Source: Bacteroidales bacterium UBA6828 (lineage in GTDB: Bacteria > Bacteroidota > Bacteroidia > Bacteroidales > Paludibacteraceae). From it: a stretch of DNA of 64,000 nt. The notes under the pieces are model-generated. The model saw only the letters and a list, made by a program, of their open reading frames with translations. It did not search any database and was not told the origin of the DNA. Positions 8,824 through 16,863 of the stretch are shown one piece after another. The stretch's first letter is position 1; every line of letters starts with the position of its first letter. The DNA is taken from the NCBI GenBank assembly GCA_002452095.1, contig DKEG01000060.1:11086-75085 (forward strand), read 5' to 3'. Position numbers and translations under genes: made by a program.

Positions 8824-10131
8824 TTATTCTTCGCGTTTGATATGGGCACCGATGGCGTTGAGGCGGGATTCGATGTCCTCGTAGCCGCGGTCGATCTGAT
8901 CTATGTGGTCAATGCGGCTGGTGCCGTCCGCCGCCATAGCCGCGATGAGCATAGCAATGCCCGCGCGAATATCGGGTGAGGTCATATTGTTGTGGCGGAG
9001 ACGCATCTGGTGGTCGTGTCCGACGACGACGGCACGGTGCGGGTCGCAGAGGATTATCTGGGCTCCCATATCGATTAACTTATCGACAAAGAAGAGGCGA
9101 CTCTCAAACATTTTCTGATGAATGAGGACGGAACCGCGTGCCTGCGTGGCTACTACGAGGATGACGGAGAGCAGGTCGGGCGTGAGTCCGGGCCATGGTG
9201 CGTCCGCCACGGTAAGGATAGAGCCGTCGAGGAAAGATTCTATCTGGTAGTGTTCCTGCGCGGGTATGTATATATTGTCTCCCTGCTGTATGACCTGAAT
9301 ACCCAGTCGGCGGAAGGCTTCGGGAATGATGCCGAGATCCCGATAGGAGACATTACAGATCGTAAGTTCACTGCCCGTGATGGCTGCCATACCGATAAAC
9401 GAACCGACCTCGATCATATCGGGGAGGAGGGTATGCTCCGTGCCGTGGAGGGCGGAGACGCCTGTGATTGTAAGGAGGTTGGAACCTACGCCCTGTATCT
9501 GTGCGCCCATACGGTTGAGCATACGGCATAGTTGCTGTATATACGGTTCGCAGGCGGCGTTGTAGATAGTAGTTGTCCCCTCGGCGAGGACAGACGCCAT
9601 AATGATATTCGCCGTACCGGTTACGCTGGCTTCGTCGAGCAGCATATAGGTACCACGGAGACGCTGTCCGCAGAAATGATATGCACGGAGGTCGTGGTCG
9701 TAGGTGAAAGTAGCACCGAGGTTAAGCATGCCCTGGAAGTGGGTATCCAAGCGTCGGCGGCCAATCTTGTCGCCTCCCGGTTTGGCATAGGTTACTTCAC
9801 CGAAGCGTGCCAGCAGTGGGCCGATAAGCATTACGGAGCCGCGCAGGCGGTTGCACTTGCGGAGGAACTCGGGGCTATGGAGCCAGCCGGTATCGATATT
9901 GCGGGCGCAGAAAGCGTACTTGCCTTTAGCGAGGTGCGTGACCGAGACGCCCATGGATTGGAGTAGGTCTATCAGGTTATTGACGTCGAGAATATCGGGC
10001 AGGTTGTTTATAATGATTTCGTCCTGCGCAAGGAGTACGGCACACAGGACCTGGAGTGCTTCGTTTTTCGCCCCCTGCGGGGTGATAGTGCCGTGCAGTT
10101 TGTGTCCGCCTTCTACAATAAAACTTGCCAT
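8824..10131 (-). CDS. murA: UDP-N-acetylglucosamine 1-carboxyvinyltransferase with Asp in place of the catalytic Cys
   Basis: MurA carries out the first committed step of peptidoglycan synthesis, adding enolpyruvate from phosphoenolpyruvate to UDP-GlcNAc in the cytoplasm. The 435-residue length and the Lys22-Asn23 pair in GAKNEA match the family. The active-site loop reads PGGDKIGRRRLDTH, so residue 121 is Asp (codon at 9769-9771) where E. coli has Cys115, the residue that fosfomycin alkylates. Known Cys-to-Asp forms stay active and are insensitive to fosfomycin. A promoter with perfect spacing lies just upstream and the gene heads a run of six minus-strand genes. Confidence 0.97.
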   Translation of the reverse strand: MASFIVEGGHKLHGTITPQGAKNEALQVLCAVLLAQDEIIINNLPDILDVNNLIDLLQSMGVSVTHLAKGKYAFCARNIDTGWLHSPEFLRKCNRLRGSVMLIGPLLARFGEVTYAKPGGDKIGRRRLDTHFQGMLNLGATFTYDHDLRAYHFCGQRLRGTYMLLDEASVTGTANIIMASVLAEGTTTIYNAACEPYIQQLCRMLNRMGAQIQGVGSNLLTITGVSALHGTEHTLLPDMIEVGSFIGMAAITGSELTICNVSYRDLGIIPEAFRRLGIQVIQQGDNIYIPAQEHYQIESFLDGSILTVADAPWPGLTPDLLSVILVVATQARGSVLIHQKMFESRLFFVDKLIDMGAQIILCDPHRAVVVGHDHQMRLRHNNMTSPDIRAGIAMLIAAMAADGTSRIDHIDQIDRGYEDIESRLNAIGAHIKREE

Positions 10132-10171
10132 ATCGGGTTTTGCTATACAGAGTTTGTCATTTGTTAGGGTG

Positions 10172-10202
10172 CAAAGTTAGTCAAATTATTTGGTTTGCAC
10201 AA
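10172..10202 (-). promoter_or_regulatory. Bacteroidota-type promoter for the murA operon
   Basis: TAACTTTG (10172-10179, minus) and TTG (10200-10202) are spaced by 20 bases. The start would be near 10165, giving a leader of about 35 bases before murA. Confidence 0.8.
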
Positions 10203-10231
10203 GAGTGGTGGGCAGAAAAAGGGTTTGTGTA

Positions 10232-10642
10232 TCAGTCTTTCGATTGCAGTTGGCGGAGGATACAGGCGCGGGTATATGCCCAGAGTTGCCCGTAGATCTT
10301 GCGATGACCTGTGCGGGGATCGAATGGGGCATCGGGGTCTGGGTACTTTTGTTGGGCGGCGAAACGCTGTTCCCAGAGGGGACGTGTGGCGGGGTCGGAA
10401 AGTTGCTCGGCAGTGAGACGGCACGCCTGACGGAAACGGTTGATAGATGCCAATTCCGCCCCTTGTGGCGGGTTCTTTTTGCGGTCGCGCGGGTGTTCGA
10501 TGACATAAATCTCTTGCACGCAGTCGTACAGGGCGTGCCGGTTGGCATTGCGGGCAGTCTTACGACGGAAGATGAGTTTGGACTTTTTACCGAGTTTGCC
10601 GTGGATGCTATCCAAAGGCATTTCAAATTCAGAACGAGCCAT
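10232..10642 (-). CDS. Small basic protein of unknown function
   Basis: I do not recognise this 136-residue protein. It is rich in Arg, Lys and Gln, has no membrane segment or signal peptide, and begins MARSEFEMPLDSIHGKLGKK with a run of basic residues that could bind nucleic acid. A Cys occurs in each half (LYDC, ACIL) but there is no metal-binding cluster. It ends about 30 bases before the murA promoter on the same strand. Its own promoter is seen about 235 bases upstream, so the message has a long leader that holds a five-unit 11-bp repeat array. Coding is supported by one long clean frame with G+C use like the neighbouring genes. Confidence 0.7.
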   Translation of the reverse strand: MARSEFEMPLDSIHGKLGKKSKLIFRRKTARNANRHALYDCVQEIYVIEHPRDRKKNPPQGAELASINRFRQACRLTAEQLSDPATRPLWEQRFAAQQKYPDPDAPFDPRTGHRKIYGQLWAYTRACILRQLQSKD

Positions 10643-10731
10643 AGAGGTAATGATGAATTAAGAATTATGAATGAGGAATTATATGTTATTTTTGTGGTAT
10701 TTCATCAGTATTCATAAGGGATTGACGGCTG

Positions 10732-10786
10732 AATCACCCAAGTATAACCCAAGAATCACCCAAGAATCACCTAAGAATAACCTATG
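10732..10786. repeat. Five tandem copies of an 11-bp unit (imperfect)
   Basis: The units AATCACCCAAG, TATAACCCAAG, AATCACCCAAG, AATCACCTAAG and AATAACCTATG follow one another without spacers. The array lies between the predicted promoter and the ATG of the minus-strand gene that ends at 10232. The same core (AATCACC) forms a perfect five-unit array at 62092-62146. Confidence 0.9.
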
Positions 10787-10875
10787 CTTATCAGTTTGAG
10801 ATACAATAATCGTGCCTTGGGTGTGGAATGGCAATTATCAGATACGATTTTTGTAGAAATTTCGTTGATTTTCTG

Positions 10876-10906
10876 CAAATTTAAGGAATTGAAATAAATT
10901 TCTCAA
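10876..10906 (-). promoter_or_regulatory. Predicted promoter for the unknown gene at 10232-10642
   Basis: On the minus strand TAAATTTG (10876-10883) and TTG (10904-10906) are separated by 20 bases, matching the other promoters of the window. Confidence 0.5.
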
Positions 10907-11349
10907 ATTTTGCTTGTTTGTATGGAAAAGAATGCTTATCTCTGCGGCGGAATTTCACAAAATTTACAAGCAAACATAAAAACAGACTTAAATCCGTCAA
11001 AAACAGACTTAAAATTGATATTGCCTATGGCATAACCACGCATCGGTAAGGCGATGCAACGACATATATAGATAAAGCGTTTCGCTCTAATACTTGGTCT
11101 CTAAAAACCGGACATTTTTAGAACTAATTCTTCCAAGGAAAAAGCCAAATGCTCACGCGTTAGCGTGGGCTTTTTCCGTAGATATTTGGAAGAATAGGTA
11201 GTCCGGTAAATCCTCAGAGACCAAATACTCATAAACGAGAAAAGTCTGCGCTTTGTTTTTGTGTGTGTAAAGATATCTAATTAAGCATTATTATTGATGA
11301 GATGTAAGATGTAAAGTAAAATAAATGGTTCTATAGAATTATTATTATT
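10907..11349. other. Intergenic region upstream of the Hsp70 operon
   Basis: No protein gene is seen. It holds a 21-bp direct repeat (AAAAACAGACTTAAA at 10978-10992 and 10999-11013), a hairpin GCATCG/CGATGC at 11040-11057, and the structured RNA element at 11076-11224. No clear TAnnTTTG promoter precedes the first gene of the operon. Confidence 0.5.
11076..11224 (+). ncRNA. Structured RNA element, copy 1 (rod with CGTTAGC apex and possible pseudoknot)
   Basis: Nested inverted repeats define a rod. Outer stem: 11094-11102 with 11216-11224. Second: ACCGGAC (11107-11113) with GTCCGGT (11201-11207). Third: ATTCTTCCAA (11127-11136) with 11186-11195. Fourth: GGAAAAAGCC (11137-11146) with 11168-11177. 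Apex: CACGC/GCGTG around GTTA (11154-11167). A competing local hairpin, CTAAAAA/TTTTTAG (11101-11121), leaves CCGGAC in its loop, so that loop can pair with GTCCGG downstream. A small hairpin AGCG/CGCT (11076-11086) precedes the rod. Copy 2 at 46.4 kb has the same layout with different sequences. Strand is inferred from copy 2. It may be the leader of the operon at 11350 or a separate RNA. Confidence 0.65.
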
Positions 11350-13434
11350 ATGATAAAACTAATACAAAACAACCCTTATCGGTTTTTAGGTGTCTATTCC
11401 AATTCTCCAATTAAGGACCGCGTGGCAAATATCAACAAATTAAAAGCCTATTTGAAAGTAGGGAAGCAACTTTCATTTCCTTTAGATATGCCAGATTTGT
11501 TAGAGCCTTTTTCTCGTACTATTGAAGGTATGGAGGCATCTGCAGCAAGTTTGAATCTTCCTAAGGATCAAATCAAGCATGCGTTGTTCTGGTTTGTTAA
11601 CATTACTCCATTTGATAAAATTGCGTTAGATTACCTTCAGGCAGGTAATGCGGAAAAGTGCAAGGAGATATCATCCAAGAAAGAGACAATCTCTTCTTTG
11701 ATAAATCTTGGTGTACTTGCCGGTGTTGAAGACGAATTAGGTACACTAATTTCTAACGTTACCAAAGTTATTCATAATGATGACTATAGGGAAGAGTTCC
11801 TTAAAGCAGTTGCCGGTGACGAATTTCAAATGTCCGAGGAAGATCTGGCTGTGCTTTTCATTGATAGCCTGCAAGAAGAAATGGAGATATCCAAACTTCG
11901 AGATTTGTTTGCAAATTATGGTGCTTCCGCTGCTGATGATGAATTATTGGATTCACGCGCTATAGAGGAACCCAAGTCACAAATTCTCTCAGCCATTTCT
12001 GAAGCAAAGGATGTGGCTAATACTGCAAATGCGCAATATGAAGCAGGTGTTCACTTGATGGATGTAACTAAAGGACCTCTGAAGTTGTTGCAAGATATGC
12101 TTGATACCGACGATATGGGTTATCAAACGATAGCGGATAAACTTGCCACTCAAATACTACAATGTGGCATTAACTACTACAACAAGTCAGATGAGGACGA
12201 AGACGAAGAAATCAAAAAAGCATATAAACTCCAACATTATGCCTTAACTATTGCTGCTGGTAATCTTGTGAAGGAACGCTGTAAAGAGAATGTAGCCATT
12301 CTGAATAAGAAAAAGAAAGAATTGGCTCCGAAGGGCGTTCGGTTCTATGATCAAAAGATAAAGGAAATTCTCGCATCCTTTGCTGCAAAACCTGATAAAG
12401 CGAAAGAGACAACGCAACTTGTAAAAGGCTGCGCTCCTTATTTGTTCTCAATTAAGGACGAACTGGGCAGTAATAATGAATACTACCTGCGTATGTCTAC
12501 GTTGGTGGTTGCTGTTGGTCTCAGCAAGGTTATTGAAGAGTTTAATTCGATGATGAATGACACGCTGAAGATTCAGTTGATGCTGCATCGAGAAGCAACG
12601 CTCAATAAATTGCGCTGTATGTTCAATGACGCATGGGAGGCCACTCTTTTTATGGAAAAACTTGATATGGAGAGCAACTTCCGCTTGAACCGTTTCAATG
12701 ACCAGAAAATTGCGCTACGTAAGCAGGTTGCCGAATTGATCGATGTGAATACTCAAGTCCGTTTATCTGCACAATCAGACAATCAGATGTTTGCTTCATG
12801 TAGTGACATCTCTTCTTTTCAAAAATACTTGTCTATGTTTGCTAAGGGGAAACACGTGGCAGAAGCAATGGCTGGGATTGAGAGATGTGAGTTTGAGGCT
12901 ATTTCAACATCATACAGATGCTCTGAGTTCCTGAAAAAATATCCGCATACAAGACTTCCGGTTGCCGAGAAACAGGAGGAATTGTTCTATAAGGAATGTC
13001 AGAGCTCGGTTAACTGGTTAAATCGTTATCTTAAGGAATATCCTTCTGGTCGTTATGTTTCTCAGGCAAAAGCACGCTTAGAAGAAGAGTCTATGTGGGC
13101 AGAATGTCTTGCGTCAGAAGGTAAGGAAAAATATAAAGAGTATCTCTCCAAATATCCCAATGGCGTTCATCGTAAAGAAGCAGAGCAGAAGGCTTCCGCA
13201 TGCTACATTGCCACTATGGTATATGGCGACTACGACCACCCGCAAGTTGTTGCACTCCGTAGTTTCCGTGACGATATCCTGCGCACAAACGCAATAGGTC
13301 GTGCATTTATCAGTTTCTACTACAAGAACTCCCCTGCTTGGGTAGAAAAGTTGCAAGATTACAGGGGCATCAACATAATCATTAGAAAAGTATTGAATAT
13401 TTTCATTAAACTATACAATTATGAAAGCAAGTAA
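11350..13434 (+). CDS. J-like N-terminal, repeat and CFI-box C-terminal protein of the Hsp70 operon
   Basis: This 694-residue protein opens the Hsp70 operon. It starts NNPYRFLGVYSNSPIKD, a segment like the divergent J-like domains (NPFRxLG) found beside DnaK-like proteins, but without a visible HPD motif. The middle is helical. From about residue 490 come repeats of the form YLxxYPxGxYVxxAxxxL (for example YLKEYPSGRYVSQAKARL), like TPR/YbgF repeats. The last 75 residues begin CYIATMVYGD and continue with ALRSFRD and GRAFISFYY, the CFI-box C-terminal domain. No signal peptide is present. The next gene overlaps its stop by 14 bases. A co-chaperone or adaptor role is inferred from the neighbours. 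Confidence 0.8.
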   Translation: MIKLIQNNPYRFLGVYSNSPIKDRVANINKLKAYLKVGKQLSFPLDMPDLLEPFSRTIEGMEASAASLNLPKDQIKHALFWFVNITPFDKIALDYLQAGNAEKCKEISSKKETISSLINLGVLAGVEDELGTLISNVTKVIHNDDYREEFLKAVAGDEFQMSEEDLAVLFIDSLQEEMEISKLRDLFANYGASAADDELLDSRAIEEPKSQILSAISEAKDVANTANAQYEAGVHLMDVTKGPLKLLQDMLDTDDMGYQTIADKLATQILQCGINYYNKSDEDEDEEIKKAYKLQHYALTIAAGNLVKERCKENVAILNKKKKELAPKGVRFYDQKIKEILASFAAKPDKAKETTQLVKGCAPYLFSIKDELGSNNEYYLRMSTLVVAVGLSKVIEEFNSMMNDTLKIQLMLHREATLNKLRCMFNDAWEATLFMEKLDMESNFRLNRFNDQKIALRKQVAELIDVNTQVRLSAQSDNQMFASCSDISSFQKYLSMFAKGKHVAEAMAGIERCEFEAISTSYRCSEFLKKYPHTRLPVAEKQEELFYKECQSSVNWLNRYLKEYPSGRYVSQAKARLEEESMWAECLASEGKEKYKEYLSKYPNGVHRKEAEQKASACYIATMVYGDYDHPQVVALRSFRDDILRTNAIGRAFISFYYKNSPAWVEKLQDYRGINIIIRKVLNIFIKLYNYESK

Positions 13435-14341
13435 TTTTTTTATATGCTGCCTTCTTTCGGTAGCAATGATTCCTTCAGCATTTTCTGCTACATCGGATAG
13501 CATTCGTATCGAAGAACTTAATGCCGAGATATCAACATTAAAGAATACCATATCAGAACTATCAAAATCACAGTCTGCAAATCAGAAACGTACTAATGAT
13601 GCCGTTGTCACATTACGTGCTGCCGACCAGAAGATGACCTATAGGATTGATTCGCTGTCTAAGAATGTTGAGATTATTGACGGAAATCTTATTCAAACAG
13701 CAGAGAAGTTGGGTGTTGAGATAAAGAGTACTAATGAATCGTTAGGAGAAAAGGCAGACGCAAAGGTTATGAAACAAAGAACCATTTTGGGTGTTGTTTT
13801 CTTCATTCTGCTCACGATAATCAGTGTTCTTATTTATGTACTTCTCCGTTTGAAAATAACTCGTGGAACTGCTGATATCTACGCATTACAAAAGAAGGCA
13901 GAGAAACTTAATGAAGAGATAGTTGGCAACTTTTCCTCTGAGATGTCTGAGATGCAGAAAATATCGGCATCCCTTTCCGCTCTTAGTACCAAATCTAACA
14001 ATTCATCATCCGATCCGGACCATTCGTTAATCAAGACACTGGCTGATCGCATTACATTTATGGAAATGACCCTTTCCAAAATGGATGCATCTATTCGTGG
14101 ATATAAGCAACTATCCAAATCTATCGTTCAAATGAAGGATAACCTCAAAGCCAATGGCTATGAACTGGTGGATATGCTTGGTAAACCTTATAATGATGGT
14201 ATGAAAGTTACAGCAACTTTCATTGAAGACGAAAATCTCGAAAAAGGACAGCAAATCATTACCGGAATCATTAAACCTCAAATCAATTTTCAAGGGGTTA
14301 TGATTCAAGCGGCTCAAATTACAGTTAGTCAAAATAATTAA
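13421..14341 (+). CDS. Membrane-anchored coiled-coil protein with GrpE-like C-terminal part
   Basis: The 306 residues begin with a signal peptide ending near SAFSA (1-23). A coiled coil of Glu/Ile/Ser-rich heptads runs to about 110, one membrane segment follows (about 121-146, VVFFILLTIISVLIY), then a second helical region and a short beta-type end (about 240-306) reading ANGYELVDMLGKPYNDGM and later IIKPQINFQGVMIQAAQITV. The last part resembles the GrpE head, where GxxxxxxxGxxFDP is followed by a vLRpAxVxV end; this is my reading by eye, not a database match. It precedes the Hsp70 gene by 17 bases. A membrane-fixed nucleotide-exchange factor is the natural hypothesis. Confidence 0.7.
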   Translation: MKASNFFICCLLSVAMIPSAFSATSDSIRIEELNAEISTLKNTISELSKSQSANQKRTNDAVVTLRAADQKMTYRIDSLSKNVEIIDGNLIQTAEKLGVEIKSTNESLGEKADAKVMKQRTILGVVFFILLTIISVLIYVLLRLKITRGTADIYALQKKAEKLNEEIVGNFSSEMSEMQKISASLSALSTKSNNSSSDPDHSLIKTLADRITFMEMTLSKMDASIRGYKQLSKSIVQMKDNLKANGYELVDMLGKPYNDGMKVTATFIEDENLEKGQQIITGIIKPQINFQGVMIQAAQITVSQNN

Positions 14342-14358
14342 AATTAAAATTATACTAT

Positions 14359-16851
14359 ATGGCACAAGTAAAAATGAAATACGGAATTGACTTGGGTACC
14401 ACCAATTCCGCAATTTGTAAAATGGAGAATGGAGAACCGGTTATTAAAAAGACGGATACTCTCAAGGATACACTGCCTTCTTGTGTATCTTTCACGAGGA
14501 AGAAAGTTGTGAAAGTGGGTGATAGTGCCTTCAATGATTTACGCCAGGATAAGTCCCGTACGACTAAATCTTGGGCTGTTTCATCCAGTAATGTTTTTCT
14601 TGAATTTAAGAGAACTATGGGGCTTGATACTGCCTACGAAAGCAAAAATATGGATCGTTCTTTTAGTTCGGAGGAATTATCTGCAGAGGTTCTTAAAGCA
14701 TTAAAATCATTTGTTTCTGATGAAACTATAAATTCCGCAGTAATTACCATCCCTGCAAAGTTTAAGGCAGACCAAATTGCAGCCACAAAACGTGCAGCGT
14801 CACTAGCAGGTATCGAACACTGTGAACTTCTGCAAGAGCCTATTGCCGCTTCAATGGCCTATGGTCTAAATGCGGCAAAGAAAGGCGGGAACTGGCTTGT
14901 TTTTGATTTCGGAGGAGGTACTTTTGATGCTGCGCTATTAAAAGTTGAGGACGGTATTATGCAGGTTAAGGATACCGAAGGTGACAACTACCTTGGCGGA
15001 AAGAATTTGGATTATGCTATTGTAGATAACATTTTGATACCATACTTGCAAGAAAACTATTCTATAAATGAAATACTTGGAGTTGAATCTAAGAAGCAGA
15101 TTCTTCGTGATGCAATGAAGTTTTATGCGGAGCAGGCCAAGAATCAGTTATCGTTCAAAGATTCATGCGATATTACTTCTCAATTAGACGAATTTGGCGA
15201 GGACGATGAGGGCAATGAAATTGAGTTAGACTTAGTTGTTACTAAAGAACAGATAGAACCGGTTGTTGCCCCTATTTTCCAGAAGGCTGTAGATATTTGT
15301 AAAAAACTGCTCGAACGTAATAATTTATCAGGCGCAAATTTGGACTCTCTGATTTTGGTTGGTGGTCCAACATACTCTCCTATTCTTCGTGAAATGCTTA
15401 AAGAACAAATAACTCCTAATGTAGATACTAACATTGATCCGATGACAGCCGTTGCTCGGGGTGCTGCCTTATACGCTTCCGGTATTGATAGCGAGGCAAA
15501 GTTGGAAATCAAGTCCGGAACCATTGCATTAGACCTGAATTATCAATCAAACTCTGTTGAAGACGTTGAGTTTGTTTCTGTACGCTTGCTAAAAGAAGAA
15601 TGCACAGGTACTATTCCTGCAAAACTTTTCGTTAAATTTGTTCGTAGTGATAAAGGATGGTCGAGCGGAAAAGTTGAACTCAACGAAATCGGAGATGTTA
15701 TAGAGTGTCAGTTAATGGAGGGCAAATCCAATTCGTTCTCTATTGTTGCGTATGATGAGAATGGTACCACGCTTCCATGCTTCCCGAATGAAATAAACAT
15801 TATGCAAGGTATTGTCGTAGGAAGCGCAGTGCTGCCTTACAATATTGGTATTGAAATTCATGACCAACGTCGCAATAGATATGTATTCACTCCTATCAAA
15901 GGTCTGGAAAAGAATCAACCAATACCAGCAATCGGTGTAAGAAATGGTCTAAAAACATCCTCGCAATTACGACCAGGAATGCAAGATGATAAATTGTTGA
16001 TACCTATCTATCAGGGAGAGAACAATGCGGATGGTACAAATGCAATTTATAATGATCATGTGTTCGATGTAATTATTACAGGTGATGATGTTCCCGCACT
16101 TGTTCCCGAAAACAGCGATATAGATATCACAATTAAGGTTGATAAGTCTCAAATGATGAATTTGGAAGTTACTATTCCCGTAGTAGGTGAAACTATAGAA
16201 AAAGTAATTGATGTCAAGCAGCGTGAGGGTGCTAACGAAGATGAACTCTCACGCCGTTTAGATGAGGCAAAGCGTAAACTTCGTGCGTTAAAAGCGACTA
16301 ATGGTGTTTCTGAGTCTGAGACTAAAGAGGCAGAATCCATGCTTCAAGATATTTCAAACCGCTTTGGTGGAGAGAAATCTTCAGAAGATGGTAAGATGCA
16401 CCTACTTGCAGATCTCCGTCGTGCATTCTTGAATATGGAGGAAACAGAAAGTCGCCATGAGTGGGAAACTTTGGAAGCCGAACTCCGTCATGAATTTGAC
16501 CGTCTCGAAAGTGCCAATAATGATCTGGGTAACAAGTACGATGGCCAAGTGGCAGAAGTGCGTAAACAGGTTGATCAAGTGATCCGAAAGCAAGATGTAG
16601 AAATCGGTCGCCAGATTTTAGAGACCATAGAGCAGTTGTATGTCAACGTTACTTACATTTATCAGTTGATTGGTTTTGTGCGTCATCACGATGCGAACTT
16701 TAATCAGTATAGTTGGACTGATTCTGCCCGTGCCCGTCAATTATTGAACCAAGCAAAGGAAATGATAAATAATAATCCTTCGGAGGAAAAGTTACGCCAG
16801 ATTATAATCTCAGTAATTGAATTGCTCCCTGGAGAACAACGCCCACACTAA
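14359..16851 (+). CDS. Divergent Hsp70 (DnaK-like) chaperone
   Basis: The N-terminal ATPase domain is clear: YGIDLGTTNSA (residues 8-18, phosphate 1), VFDFGGGTFDAAL near 180 (phosphate 2) and LILVGGPTYSPILREML near 330 (adenosine). The rest differs from housekeeping DnaK: at 830 residues it is about 190 longer, with about 120 unfamiliar residues between the ATPase domain and a region resembling the beta substrate-binding domain (IPIYQGE near 550), then a long helical tail from about 620. The EEVD-like or Gly-rich end is absent. It is flanked by J-like and GrpE-like genes, so it is likely a dedicated chaperone of this operon rather than the cell's main DnaK. Confidence 0.92.
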   Translation: MAQVKMKYGIDLGTTNSAICKMENGEPVIKKTDTLKDTLPSCVSFTRKKVVKVGDSAFNDLRQDKSRTTKSWAVSSSNVFLEFKRTMGLDTAYESKNMDRSFSSEELSAEVLKALKSFVSDETINSAVITIPAKFKADQIAATKRAASLAGIEHCELLQEPIAASMAYGLNAAKKGGNWLVFDFGGGTFDAALLKVEDGIMQVKDTEGDNYLGGKNLDYAIVDNILIPYLQENYSINEILGVESKKQILRDAMKFYAEQAKNQLSFKDSCDITSQLDEFGEDDEGNEIELDLVVTKEQIEPVVAPIFQKAVDICKKLLERNNLSGANLDSLILVGGPTYSPILREMLKEQITPNVDTNIDPMTAVARGAALYASGIDSEAKLEIKSGTIALDLNYQSNSVEDVEFVSVRLLKEECTGTIPAKLFVKFVRSDKGWSSGKVELNEIGDVIECQLMEGKSNSFSIVAYDENGTTLPCFPNEINIMQGIVVGSAVLPYNIGIEIHDQRRNRYVFTPIKGLEKNQPIPAIGVRNGLKTSSQLRPGMQDDKLLIPIYQGENNADGTNAIYNDHVFDVIITGDDVPALVPENSDIDITIKVDKSQMMNLEVTIPVVGETIEKVIDVKQREGANEDELSRRLDEAKRKLRALKATNGVSESETKEAESMLQDISNRFGGEKSSEDGKMHLLADLRRAFLNMEETESRHEWETLEAELRHEFDRLESANNDLGNKYDGQVAEVRKQVDQVIRKQDVEIGRQILETIEQLYVNVTYIYQLIGFVRHHDANFNQYSWTDSARARQLLNQAKEMINNNPSEEKLRQIIISVIELLPGEQRPH

Positions 16852-16863
16852 ACTATTGATACT

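Noticed and set aside
11076..11224. tmRNA, RNase P RNA or signal-recognition-particle RNA
   Set aside because: No tRNA-like ends, no peptide-tag frame, no GGAA-capped SRP helix and no P4-like RNase P core are seen.
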